Positions 16,728 to 25,129 of a DNA stretch of 64,000 nucleotides are shown here, piece by piece; position 1 is the stretch's first letter; the number at the start of each line of letters is the position of its first letter. A program made the translations under genes and the position numbers. The notes beneath the pieces were generated by a model, which saw nothing but the letters and a program-made list of their open reading frames with translations, did no database searches and was not told where the DNA came from. This stretch comes from Pelotomaculum_C sp050950345 (GTDB taxonomy: Bacteria > Bacillota > Desulfotomaculia > Desulfotomaculales > Pelotomaculaceae). The stretch is from the NCBI GenBank assembly GCA_050950345.1, contig JBMNHK010000002.1:434001-498000 (forward strand). Reading direction: 5' to 3'.

Positions 16728-16778
16728 CTTTTAACTTGACTTCTCTTTTAACTTGACTTCTCTTTTAACTTGACTTCT
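16728..16778. repeat. Three tandem copies of a 17-bp unit
   Basis: The unit cttttaacttgacttct repeats exactly three times, at 16728, 16745 and 16762, in the spacer between the cardiolipin-synthase remnant and the helicase gene. Each copy contains TTGAC. A recent slippage duplication at the breakpoint is the simplest reading. Confidence 0.9.
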
Positions 16779-16793
16779 CGCACGGATAATTTT

Positions 16794-18338
16794 TTAAAAG
16801 GTAAGGGCAATTTCATCACGATCAAGCAAGCCCCTGAGCTGCTGCACTCTTTCAATCAGTGCCGTATTTCCCACCGCTGCACGTTCAATCTGGCGCAAAA
16901 GATCAATTTCACGCCGGAAGATGGAGAAGATATCGCCTGGTTGCATTGAGGTCATTTCCAGGAGTTCATTGAAACTGGCGCCGTTGCACCAGGCATAGGC
17001 CAGGGAGCAGGGCAGGCTGGACCAGATGCAGAACTTTTCCGGCACACCCAATCTCAAAAGCTGGTTTCTGAGTGCATGTGTTTGCTGCAGAGCAGGCAGA
17101 TTGATCATTTCGACTCTGGTGCTTCTCCCGGGAACAAATTCAATTCCCGCCAAAATTGCTGCGGCTTCAGCCGGTTCAGTATCCTCCAGCAAACCGGAAA
17201 AAGCCAGCTCCGTGACCAGGATTTCCTGCACATGCAATTCTAACGCAAAAATACCACGCGGGTAAAATTCTCTTCCTTTCATATAGCCGAGCCGTTCTAA
17301 GAGATCTCTCACTTCATTGTATTCAGCAAAAACAGAAGCTATTTGCTGTGTTGTTGCCGCATATGCTTGATTCACTGCCTGGCGTTTGGCATAGACTTTT
17401 TTTGATTTTTCCGACAGGGAGAGGCATCGCTTATAATTCCGGCAATTTTTGGGGGTATGGAGTGAAAGTTGTTTTTGCAATAAATCCATTTCACGATTTT
17501 TATTCTTCCAATGCTTTCTTTTTAGCTTCTTACGCGCCCTTGCCCGCTCAACAGGACAGGTAAGCCTGCCATATTCGGAGCACATATTGGCGGAAAGGTC
17601 GGATAAACGTTGAGATAAAGCTGCCAGTTCCTCCTGCAGCACCTTCTGCTTTTTTTTGAGTTGGTACATTTTGAAATTTTCATTTAAAAAACGGTTGATT
17701 TCCTCATCAGTTTTGTACCTGAGTAAACTCAATACAGTATTTGGCGAAATAACCAGCCGGCCCGATACCGGCTCAATAGCCTTCTCATCAAAGAAACCGG
17801 TTTGTTCAGGGAAACGGCTGTCAACGCGGATAAAGGCGTGGCCAATCCGGTCATAGCCCCTTCGCCCGGCGCGACCTGCCATCTGGTAGAATTCCCTGTT
17901 TTGCAAAATGCGGAAGTCATGTCCGTCCCATTTTCTTGTGGAGTCAAAGACAGCGCTGGCTGCCGGAAAGTTGACCCCGGCGGCAAAGGTCTCGGTACAG
18001 AAGACAACCCAGAGCATACGACTGGCATAGAGTTTTTCAATCAGGTATTTTACCGGCGGCAGCAAGCCGGCATGGTGGTAGGCAATGCCTTGCTGCAGCA
18101 GGCGGCGCAGGTTCCTCCAGCCGGGTCCGTTAAAGGCGCCTGGTTGCTCAGCCTCGGCGTTCTTAATCAGGTCAACCACTTCTTTTTTTTCCTGATAGTT
18201 CAGGAAATCCCATTCCCGGCCCAGCTCCTGTGCCAGAAGCTCTGTTCTGCCGCGGCTAAAAACAAAAAAAAGAACCGGCAACTTATCCTGGATGGCATCA
18301 ATGATTTCACTACAGGATACTTCAGGTAATTCCATCAT
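16794..18338 (-). CDS. Ski2-like helicase, C-terminal part (RecA2 and later domains)
   Basis: Protein of 514 residues carrying the second half of a Ski2/Mtr4-like superfamily II helicase. Motif IV region is PVLFFVFSRGR, motif V reads FCTETFAAGVNFP near 115, and motif VI is QMAGRAGRRGYDRIG near 155. The remainder is helical with charged stretches, as in the ratchet/winged-helix region. The ATG at 18336-18338 lies 4 bases after the stop of the upstream gene and behind GGGGAGTGA, so it could be translated separately. A one-base change in the G4 run just upstream would join it to the N-terminal half. It would act on structured RNA or DNA. Confidence 0.8.
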   Translation of the reverse strand: MMELPEVSCSEIIDAIQDKLPVLFFVFSRGRTELLAQELGREWDFLNYQEKKEVVDLIKNAEAEQPGAFNGPGWRNLRRLLQQGIAYHHAGLLPPVKYLIEKLYASRMLWVVFCTETFAAGVNFPAASAVFDSTRKWDGHDFRILQNREFYQMAGRAGRRGYDRIGHAFIRVDSRFPEQTGFFDEKAIEPVSGRLVISPNTVLSLLRYKTDEEINRFLNENFKMYQLKKKQKVLQEELAALSQRLSDLSANMCSEYGRLTCPVERARARKKLKRKHWKNKNREMDLLQKQLSLHTPKNCRNYKRCLSLSEKSKKVYAKRQAVNQAYAATTQQIASVFAEYNEVRDLLERLGYMKGREFYPRGIFALELHVQEILVTELAFSGLLEDTEPAEAAAILAGIEFVPGRSTRVEMINLPALQQTHALRNQLLRLGVPEKFCIWSSLPCSLAYAWCNGASFNELLEMTSMQPGDIFSIFRREIDLLRQIERAAVGNTALIERVQQLRGLLDRDEIALTF

Positions 18339-18342
18339 TATA

Positions 18343-20433
18343 TCACTCCCCGCTCCAACGCTTTTTATGGCGCAAGGCTTTGTTGTACTCGATCAATTCA
18401 TCTATCTCTTGCTGAGCCTCTTTTTCATCGACGATTTTGCCGTCCGGCAGGATCCATTGTGTGGACAGAGGTACGCGTCTTTTCTTCTCCAGGATCACAA
18501 CTACGTCACCGCCTCTGACCGAACTAATCCAATCTGCCATTTCATCTGCATTGGGCACTGTTGCTGAAAGACCCAGTATTTTAATATGTGACGGTGCGAA
18601 CAAAATGCTTTCTTCCCAGGTAGTGCCCCGCTCCATGTCATCCAGGTAGTGGATCTCATCAAATACAACATAAGAAATCTTTTCTAATTGTGCCGGTTCA
18701 CTCAGGCACCAGTTGCGAAATATTTCTGTGGTCATAATCAGCATCGGTGCACCGGGATTAATGCTGACGTCACCGGTGACAAGGCCTACCTGGTTTTTCC
18801 CGAAGAGTTCCTTAAAATCCCTGAATTTCTGGTTAGAGAGGGCTTTAAGAGGGGAAGTGTAGATCATGCCCAACCCGGCGGCCATCACGTTCCGGGCCAG
18901 CATTTCAGCCACCAGGGTTTTGCCGTTGCCTGTTGGGGCTGATACTATCACCGACAGACCTTCTTTTAAGGCTTCAGCTGCCTCGATCTGAAAATCATCC
19001 AAAACCAACTCCTCCACCGGGGGGCGCAGTGGCACCCGGCGAGGGGTTTTTTTTCTGGTTCTGGTAACTGGAGTATCTCTCTTGCCGGCCTTTGCTTTTT
19101 TATCATTCATACCGGGCAGATAGGCAGACAGATTAGGCCCCAGGTCTTCCAGCTCCCGTTGCAACAGCCAGGCAGCTGAACTGTTGTCATTATCTTTACC
19201 GGGCATAGCAGTTAGTTTGCCCGAGTTGATCAATTGTCTGACCTGGCCGGTGCTGATGCCCAGCATGGCGGCAGCTTGAGGTATACTTAACTTCCGGTGC
19301 CGGGTGGTTAACTCATGTAATCTGCCGGGGTCTCTTTTTAATTCCTGAACATCCGAATGCCACAGCCGGATCCTGTCGTCCAGGACAAATGACCCTAAAT
19401 GTTTCTCTTTAATAATTATCGCCAGGATTTCTTCATCTATGCCAAGGAAAGCTGCGGCTTCTTTTTCTCCCAGGGAATTTTCCCTGAGAAAGCGGGGCGC
19501 GCTGGCAGCAAAAGGAGGAGCAAAATACCTGCCGCTAATTTCGCCCAGTTGCTCCACCAGAATATCGCCAGGGAATTCCCGCCGTAAGCACCAGTAACTG
19601 TGGCCATCAAAGTTGACCGCGAGAGCATATTTATCTGCCAGGCTTAAAAACTCTTTACCCGTAAGCCCGGTATCCTCTAAGGTAAAGAAGGGTTTAGGCA
19701 ACGCTTCTATTTTTTCGACGCTTCTCTTCAGCTTTTCTTGCCTGGTCAATTCGGCCTGACCTGCAGGACTGGTTATTGTGGTTATAAAAGAATGGGGCAG
19801 GCGCATCAGGGGAGCCTGGAGTTTTTCAGCGGTTAATGCTTCTATGATGCGGTCATGCCTGCGGAAAAGCCGCAACAGATTAGACAGTCGTCTCGGCTTC
19901 TCGTTCAAATATTGCAACAGATATTCCCATGCACCGCTGCTATTGGGTAAAGTAAAACGTCCATCAGGGAGTTTTGGAAAGTGTCGCCAGAAAAGGGGAG
20001 CAAGGTCTTCCAACCCGGTTATGCCGATTATTTCATCTTGTGAGCGAGGTTGGCCGTCTGACAGCAAGTTGCGCACAGCTGCAAGGTCCTCATCCTCGCC
20101 GGCATTTTCTGGAGGCTCTGGTTCCTCCGGAAGATATTTTTTTATAGCTTTGAGCAGCCTGGGCAGGACTTTGCGCATTTGTTTTTTTCTGTTATACCAG
20201 ATGATACCTGCGCCTGGTATGGTCAGATTCTTATTGCTGATGAGCCAATCTGCCCCCGGCCTGTTCCTGCCAATTTGAATTTCTTCTTTTTCAATCAAAG
20301 AGGACAGTGCTCCGGCAATTGCTGCCAGATCACCATCGCAGCGGGCATAGAGAATTTCCAGCGAGATAGCGTCCCCGCCTCTGAGTGCATCGGTTAATTG
20401 GGATATAGCATGTTTTGTTTTGCTGCTGGCCAA
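18343..20433 (-). CDS. Ski2-like DEVH-type helicase, N-terminal part (HTH modules and RecA1)
   Basis: Protein of 696 residues. The first 300 residues are helical and charged. Two excisionase/MerR-like helix-turn-helix units follow (EKEAAAFLGIDEEILAIII near 325 and SIPQAAAMLGISTGQVRQLI near 390). The RecA1 helicase core is at about 485-680: Walker A SAPTGNGKT, motif Ia TSPLKALSNQKF, motif II DEIH, motif III SAT. It ends at a linker reading KKRWSGE just before the RecA2 half encoded downstream. The start is TTG at 20431-20433 after AGAGGTG. Without RecA2 it cannot complete an ATPase site, so it must pair with the downstream product or be joined to it. Confidence 0.8.
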   Translation of the reverse strand: MASSKTKHAISQLTDALRGGDAISLEILYARCDGDLAAIAGALSSLIEKEEIQIGRNRPGADWLISNKNLTIPGAGIIWYNRKKQMRKVLPRLLKAIKKYLPEEPEPPENAGEDEDLAAVRNLLSDGQPRSQDEIIGITGLEDLAPLFWRHFPKLPDGRFTLPNSSGAWEYLLQYLNEKPRRLSNLLRLFRRHDRIIEALTAEKLQAPLMRLPHSFITTITSPAGQAELTRQEKLKRSVEKIEALPKPFFTLEDTGLTGKEFLSLADKYALAVNFDGHSYWCLRREFPGDILVEQLGEISGRYFAPPFAASAPRFLRENSLGEKEAAAFLGIDEEILAIIIKEKHLGSFVLDDRIRLWHSDVQELKRDPGRLHELTTRHRKLSIPQAAAMLGISTGQVRQLINSGKLTAMPGKDNDNSSAAWLLQRELEDLGPNLSAYLPGMNDKKAKAGKRDTPVTRTRKKTPRRVPLRPPVEELVLDDFQIEAAEALKEGLSVIVSAPTGNGKTLVAEMLARNVMAAGLGMIYTSPLKALSNQKFRDFKELFGKNQVGLVTGDVSINPGAPMLIMTTEIFRNWCLSEPAQLEKISYVVFDEIHYLDDMERGTTWEESILFAPSHIKILGLSATVPNADEMADWISSVRGGDVVVILEKKRRVPLSTQWILPDGKIVDEKEAQQEIDELIEYNKALRHKKRWSGE

Positions 20434-20869
20434 ATCAATAAAACACCTCTGGCTTGCTCATTTGCATTTCATATAGTAGTCTAGCACAGGAATATAAAAA
20501 TAACCAACAGTTTTGCCTGTTGACATAAAGCATGATGCGGTAGTTTATATAACTTGTCCAGCAAATAATTTTCTAATGCAAACCCCTCTTCTTTTAAGGA
20601 GAGGGTTAGCAAAATATTTGACAAGCAATTATTATCATTACAGGCACCCAGCAGGTGCCTCCAGCCCTGGCAGGATTGTAGAAACAGGCTGCCGCCAGTG
20701 GGAGCCAGCAACTTATTGCAATACCAGCAAAAGTTGGTAGTAAGCATTTTCTGTGGTATATTATTGGTTAAAAATCAATTCAGTATAAAATTATCCATAG
20801 ATGATGATTCTGATTTAAGCGGATCATTTCCCGGCATTACATGGTATTCAAATTAAGGAGAGGTTTTGT
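20434..20869. other. Intergenic region with two hairpins, no gene seen
   Basis: This 436-base spacer separates divergent genes. It holds two short inverted repeats: aaccc..ctc/gagagggtt near 20580-20610 and ggcacc/ggtgcc near 20641-20660, neither with a T-tract. AT-rich sequence near 20750-20800 could hold the promoter of the flavoprotein gene. No ORF with a ribosome binding site is seen. Confidence 0.5.
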
Positions 20870-22111
20870 ATGTCAGGTGGTCCACCTTATAACGTTGCCG
20901 TAATTGGAGGGGGCGCCTCGGGCATAATGGCAGCCATAGCTGCGCGCCGTAAAGGGGCAAAGGTCACCATACTGGAGCGCAACCGGCGCATTGGCAAAAA
21001 GCTGCTGGCTACCGGCAATGGCAGGTGCAATATGACCAATATTAACACTACAATCGCCAATTACCATGGTCAAAATCCACGTTTTGTCTACTCCGCTCTG
21101 GCGAAATTTGGAGTGGAGGAAACCCTTGATTTTTTTGCTGATTTAGGTGTCCAGCCGCGAGTTCTGGAGGAAGGCAAAGTATTTCCTTATTCCTTGCAAG
21201 CTTCCAGTGTGTTGGATGTCCTGCGCTATGAACTGGAGGAAACAGGGGTCAGCATCCTCTGTGAGCAAGAGGTTGCCCATATTAGCCCCGGCAAAAGAGG
21301 TTTTGTCCTTACCTTTAAAGAGGGTGGCGAGTTTCCTGCAGACCGTGTGATTATTGCCACCGGCGGCAAAGCAGCGCCTCATTTTGGTTCTACAGGTAGC
21401 GGCTATGAACTGGCCTTACAGCTTGGACACAAGATCATCGAACCCTTCCCGGCGCTGGTGCAGCTAAAATTAAAAGCTGACTTCCTGAGACAAATTAAAG
21501 GCATCAAATTTGAAGGGACCGCTGAAATCTGGGGGGACGACAAGTGCATACAGGCTGCCAGGGGAGAAATTCTTTTTACCGAGTATGGTATCTCCGGCCC
21601 ACCTATTCTGGCATTAAGCCGCAAAGTCGGCGAGTGTTTCAGCCAGGGACAAGAACCCTGGCTGAAACTGAACCTGCTGGATGCCTTCGACCCTATGGAG
21701 CTGGAAGACCTGCTCAGCCGGCGTTGCGCCAATGGGGCTAAGAAGACAATAGCATTTAGTTGCGTAGGTCTGATTAACAAACAGTTGGCCCCGGTGATCA
21801 TTAAAGAAGCAGGTGTTGCTCCGGACAAAAGGGCAGGTAAGCTAACTTTACCGGAGCTGAAAAAAATCGCCCATATTTTGCAGGACTGGCGCTTCCCCGT
21901 TACCGGCACAACGTCCTGGCCTGCTGCTCAGGTGACGGCGGGGGGAGTGGATGTAAGTGATATCGACAATAGAACTATGGAGTCAAAACTCATCCCTAAA
22001 TTGTATTTTGCCGGTGAAGTCCTGGATATCGATGGTGAATGCGGCGGTTATAATCTGCAGTGGGCCTGGTCATCAGGTTATGTCGCCGGGATATGCGCTG
22101 CAGGGGATTAG
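20870..22111 (+). CDS. HI0933/YhiN family FAD-dependent oxidoreductase
   Basis: Flavoprotein of 413 residues. The dinucleotide-binding motif VIGGGASGIMAAIAA is near residue 11, followed by the family-specific IGKKLLATGNGRCNMTN near 43, a GGKAAPHFGSTGSGY segment near 165, and the C-terminal FAD-contact FAGEVLDIDGECGGYNLQWAW near 380. Relatives include BaiN-type enzymes and unassigned oxidoreductases; the substrate is unknown. The start ATG follows AAGGAGA by 9 bases. It stands alone between two long spacers. Confidence 0.88.
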   Translation: MSGGPPYNVAVIGGGASGIMAAIAARRKGAKVTILERNRRIGKKLLATGNGRCNMTNINTTIANYHGQNPRFVYSALAKFGVEETLDFFADLGVQPRVLEEGKVFPYSLQASSVLDVLRYELEETGVSILCEQEVAHISPGKRGFVLTFKEGGEFPADRVIIATGGKAAPHFGSTGSGYELALQLGHKIIEPFPALVQLKLKADFLRQIKGIKFEGTAEIWGDDKCIQAARGEILFTEYGISGPPILALSRKVGECFSQGQEPWLKLNLLDAFDPMELEDLLSRRCANGAKKTIAFSCVGLINKQLAPVIIKEAGVAPDKRAGKLTLPELKKIAHILQDWRFPVTGTTSWPAAQVTAGGVDVSDIDNRTMESKLIPKLYFAGEVLDIDGECGGYNLQWAWSSGYVAGICAAGD

Positions 22112-22757
22112 CTATGCGTCACATCATTTGAAAGGTTGCTTATAGGAAAGGGCATTAGTGAACAGGAGAACAAATGATATTTTTTTAATGGTTAATTGCA
22201 GCATATTTCCCTTGGTATTCAGCTGTTGAATGTTGCCACTGGTTTGAATTTCGGCATATTATGCGCAGATGCTTACTTAATAAGGATAAAATGTATGATT
22301 ATGGGCCCTAATGCCAAGTGTAAAGTAGCACAAGGACTATCGCCATGGTATTGAGAGAGTTTTTGTTCTTATGTTATAATAAAAACACTTGCCAACAGTT
22401 ATAATTTTGTGAAAAGTGGATATTTTCTTCCCTTTGCCCTTCGTTAAGACTATACAAAGTATGTATGTTTTAGTTGCTGGTTGATGCTCCGGTTGCAAAT
22501 GCAAAGATGAGAGCTGGTTACAGGCAACTACTAATTTAGCAAGGCAAAATATCTATGCATTTTATATTGCATCTTGAAAGGAGGTATAACCTTCTCAGGC
22601 TATAGAGTATGGCAAGAGACTCTGAAAAGCCTGAAGTTCAATCAGTTAAATTGTTGTTTAGCGTTTGCGTCAGTAGTTTTTTTTGCATTATTTTCCCACT
22701 TGCAAAAATAATTTGCGAAGCGCTTTGCAGCGCTTTAAGCAAGGAGGTACTTGACTC
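22112..22757. promoter_or_regulatory. Promoter and long structured leader of the hydrogenase operon
   Basis: No gene is seen in these 646 bases. A sigma-A type promoter is visible: TTGAGA at 22351-22356, an 18-base spacer and TATAAT at 22375-22380. Transcription from there would give a leader of about 370 bases before hydC. The leader contains a two-level stem (caggct/agcctg enclosing agagt/actct, about 22595-22635), a gcattatttt/aaaataatttgc stem, and a hairpin aagcgc/gcgctt ending just upstream of the AAGGAGG that serves hydC. I recognise no known riboswitch class. Confidence 0.45.
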
Positions 22758-23246
22758 ATGGTAGAATGCACATGCGGTTGCGGCGAAGATGAACTGACTA
22801 AACAATTAGATGCAATTATTGACGAGTACAGAGGCCAGCCCAGCAGCTTGATTCAGGTGCTGACAAAAGCCCAAAACCTTGTAGGCTATCTTCCCCTGTG
22901 GGTACAGGTCAGGATCGCTAAAGCTCTTGGATTATCATTACAAGAAGTTTATGGTGTGGTAACATTTTATGCATTCTTCTCCCTTATTCCCAGGGGACGG
23001 CATAAAATCAGCGTTTGTGCGGGCACGGCCTGTTATGTGAAGGGGACAAAAACGATCCTTAAGACACTTAGAGAGATTCTGGGGATTAAAGAGGGTCAAA
23101 CCACCCCGGACAGCCGGTTCACTGTTGAGACTGTCCGTTGTATCGGCGCCTGCGGGTTAGCTCCGGCCATGGTCATCGACGGCACAGACGTCCACGGCAA
23201 AGTCGAGCCCGACCAAATCCCGGGGATACTGGAGCAGTACGCATAG
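22758..23246 (+). CDS. hydC: NADH-linked [FeFe] hydrogenase, NuoE-like [2Fe-2S] subunit
   Basis: Protein of 162 residues with the thioredoxin-like [2Fe-2S] fold of NuoE/HydC. The four cluster cysteines are in the motifs CAGTACYVKG and CIGACGLAPAM. It transfers electrons between the flavin subunit and the hydrogenase. An unusual N-terminal stretch CTCGCGEDE adds three cysteines before the normal start of the family. The ATG follows AAGGAGG. It is first in a hydC-hydB-hydA operon. Confidence 0.9.
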   Translation: MVECTCGCGEDELTKQLDAIIDEYRGQPSSLIQVLTKAQNLVGYLPLWVQVRIAKALGLSLQEVYGVVTFYAFFSLIPRGRHKISVCAGTACYVKGTKTILKTLREILGIKEGQTTPDSRFTVETVRCIGACGLAPAMVIDGTDVHGKVEPDQIPGILEQYA

Positions 23247-23364
23247 GCCTAATTTAATAACGTTCTATGGGGGCAAATCTTTATTACCGTACTAATGCTA
23301 ATTTCGGTAGTCCCTTGGTGTAGTTAGAGTTTGGCTGGAGGATTTTAATCGGAGGTGTGATTAA

Positions 23365-25062
23365 GTGAAGTCTTTGGAAGAACTTGCAAAGATTAGAGAG
23401 AGCAGGCGGGAAGCCCTGAAAATCCGCGAAGGCGTACCGTCGGCCACTGAAAAAGCTCATGTGATGATGTGCGGCGGTGCAGGCTGCATTTCTTCTAAAT
23501 GCAAAGATGTTGTTGCAGCGATGCAAGAATCACTTGAACAGCACGGTATTGCTGATCAGGTTCAGATTATTTTAACAGGCTGTATGGGTCCATGCGATAT
23601 GGGACCTGTAGCTATTGTCTACCCGGATGCAACTTTTTATCGGCGGTTAAAGCCCAAGGACGCCGAACTTATTGTCAGTGAACACATTATTAATCAAAAA
23701 CCTGTTCAGCGCTTGATGTATCGTGCTGTGGGCTCGAAAGAACCAACTCCTAATGTAGCAGATATCGATCTGTTTGCCAAACAGAAAAAAATTGTGTTAC
23801 GCAATAATTTTTCTATTGATCCCACCAACATTGAAGACTATATCGCCTATGACGGTTATGCCGCTCTAGGCAAGGCCCTTACTTCGATGACTCCGGCTGA
23901 AATCATCGAAGAGGTTAAAAAATCCGGTCTCCGGGGCCGTGGCGGCGCCGGTTTCTCCACCGGTATGAAATGGAGCTTTGCTGCCGCTGCCGAAGGTACC
24001 CCAAAATACGTTGTGTGCAACGGTGACGAGGGTGACCCGGGTGCATTTATGGACAGGTCCCTCCTGGAAGGCGACCCCCACAGCGTCATTGAAGGCATGG
24101 CAATTTGCGGTCGCGCTATCGGCGCCGAGCAGGGTTATGTCTACGTGCGTGCTGAATACCCGTTGGCCATTGAAAGACTCTCTTATGCCATAGAAAAAGC
24201 CCATGAATACGGCCTTCTTGGCCAGAACATTCTTGGTACAGGCTTCAATTTTGATATCGAGATCCGCATCGGGGCCGGCGCTTTTGTGTGCGGTGAAGAG
24301 ACAGCCCTCTTGACCTCCATTATGGGTAAGCGCGGCGAGCCCAGGCCGAGACCTCCGTTCCCGGCCAATGAGGGTGTTTGGGGCAAACCAACTGTGCTGA
24401 ATAACGTCGAAACCTGGGGCAGTGTTCCCCAGATTATCCTTAATGGCGCAGACTGGTTTGCTGAGATAGGCACTGCTACCAGTAAGGGCACCAAAGTGTT
24501 TGCCCTGGCAGGCAGGATCAATAACACCGGTATTGTTGAGGTTCCCATGGGCATTACCTTAAGGGAGATCGTTTATGATATCGGCGGTGGTATTCCTCGC
24601 AGGAAAGAATTCAAAGCCGTTCAGACCGGCGGTCCTTCCGGCGGCTGCATACCGGCATCGCAATTAGATACCCCCATTGACTTTGAATCCCTATCAGCAC
24701 TGGGCGCTATGATGGGCTCAGGCGGGATGATCGTCATGGATGAAGACACATGCATGGTGGACATTGCCAAGTTCTTTATGGAATTCATCGTCGATGAGTC
24801 CTGCGGCAAGTGCTCTCCCTGCCGGCTCGGCACCAAACGCATGCTGGAAATACTGGAGCGCATTAGCACTGGTAAGGGCAGAGAGGGAGATATCGAGCTT
24901 CTGCTGGAGCTGGGTGAAAACCTTAAGAAGACTGCTCTTTGTGGCCTGGGCCAAACCGCTCCCAACCCTATTCTAAGCACCATCCGCTACTTCAGGGATG
25001 AATATGAGGCTCATATCCGTGATCATAACTGTGTTGCCAAGATCTGCGAGTTTGAGGAATAA
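23365..25062 (+). CDS. hydB: NADH-linked [FeFe] hydrogenase, NuoF-like flavin subunit
   Basis: Protein of 565 residues with an N-terminal thioredoxin-like [2Fe-2S] domain (CGGAGCISSKC, CMGPCDMGP), an NADH/FMN domain (RGRGGAGFSTGMKW near 190, CNGDEGDPGAFMDR near 217), an SLBB segment, and a [4Fe-4S] site SCGKCSPCRLGT near 475. It oxidises or reduces NAD(H). Many bifurcating HydB proteins continue with a two-[4Fe-4S] ferredoxin domain; this one stops after HNCVAKICEFEE, so that domain is absent. This matters for whether the complex bifurcates electrons. The start is GTG at 23365 behind GGAGGTG. Confidence 0.92.
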   Translation: MKSLEELAKIRESRREALKIREGVPSATEKAHVMMCGGAGCISSKCKDVVAAMQESLEQHGIADQVQIILTGCMGPCDMGPVAIVYPDATFYRRLKPKDAELIVSEHIINQKPVQRLMYRAVGSKEPTPNVADIDLFAKQKKIVLRNNFSIDPTNIEDYIAYDGYAALGKALTSMTPAEIIEEVKKSGLRGRGGAGFSTGMKWSFAAAAEGTPKYVVCNGDEGDPGAFMDRSLLEGDPHSVIEGMAICGRAIGAEQGYVYVRAEYPLAIERLSYAIEKAHEYGLLGQNILGTGFNFDIEIRIGAGAFVCGEETALLTSIMGKRGEPRPRPPFPANEGVWGKPTVLNNVETWGSVPQIILNGADWFAEIGTATSKGTKVFALAGRINNTGIVEVPMGITLREIVYDIGGGIPRRKEFKAVQTGGPSGGCIPASQLDTPIDFESLSALGAMMGSGGMIVMDEDTCMVDIAKFFMEFIVDESCGKCSPCRLGTKRMLEILERISTGKGREGDIELLLELGENLKKTALCGLGQTAPNPILSTIRYFRDEYEAHIRDHNCVAKICEFEE

Positions 25063-25129
25063 AAGCCGCTCCCGCAGCTTTTGAAAAATAGAGAGTATTC
25101 AAATACGGGAGTTTGGAGGGAATGAAAAA

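Noticed and set aside
20641..20660. Hairpin ggcacc/ggtgcc as a terminator
   Set aside because: It has no T-tract and lies between divergent genes, where no transcript needs to end.
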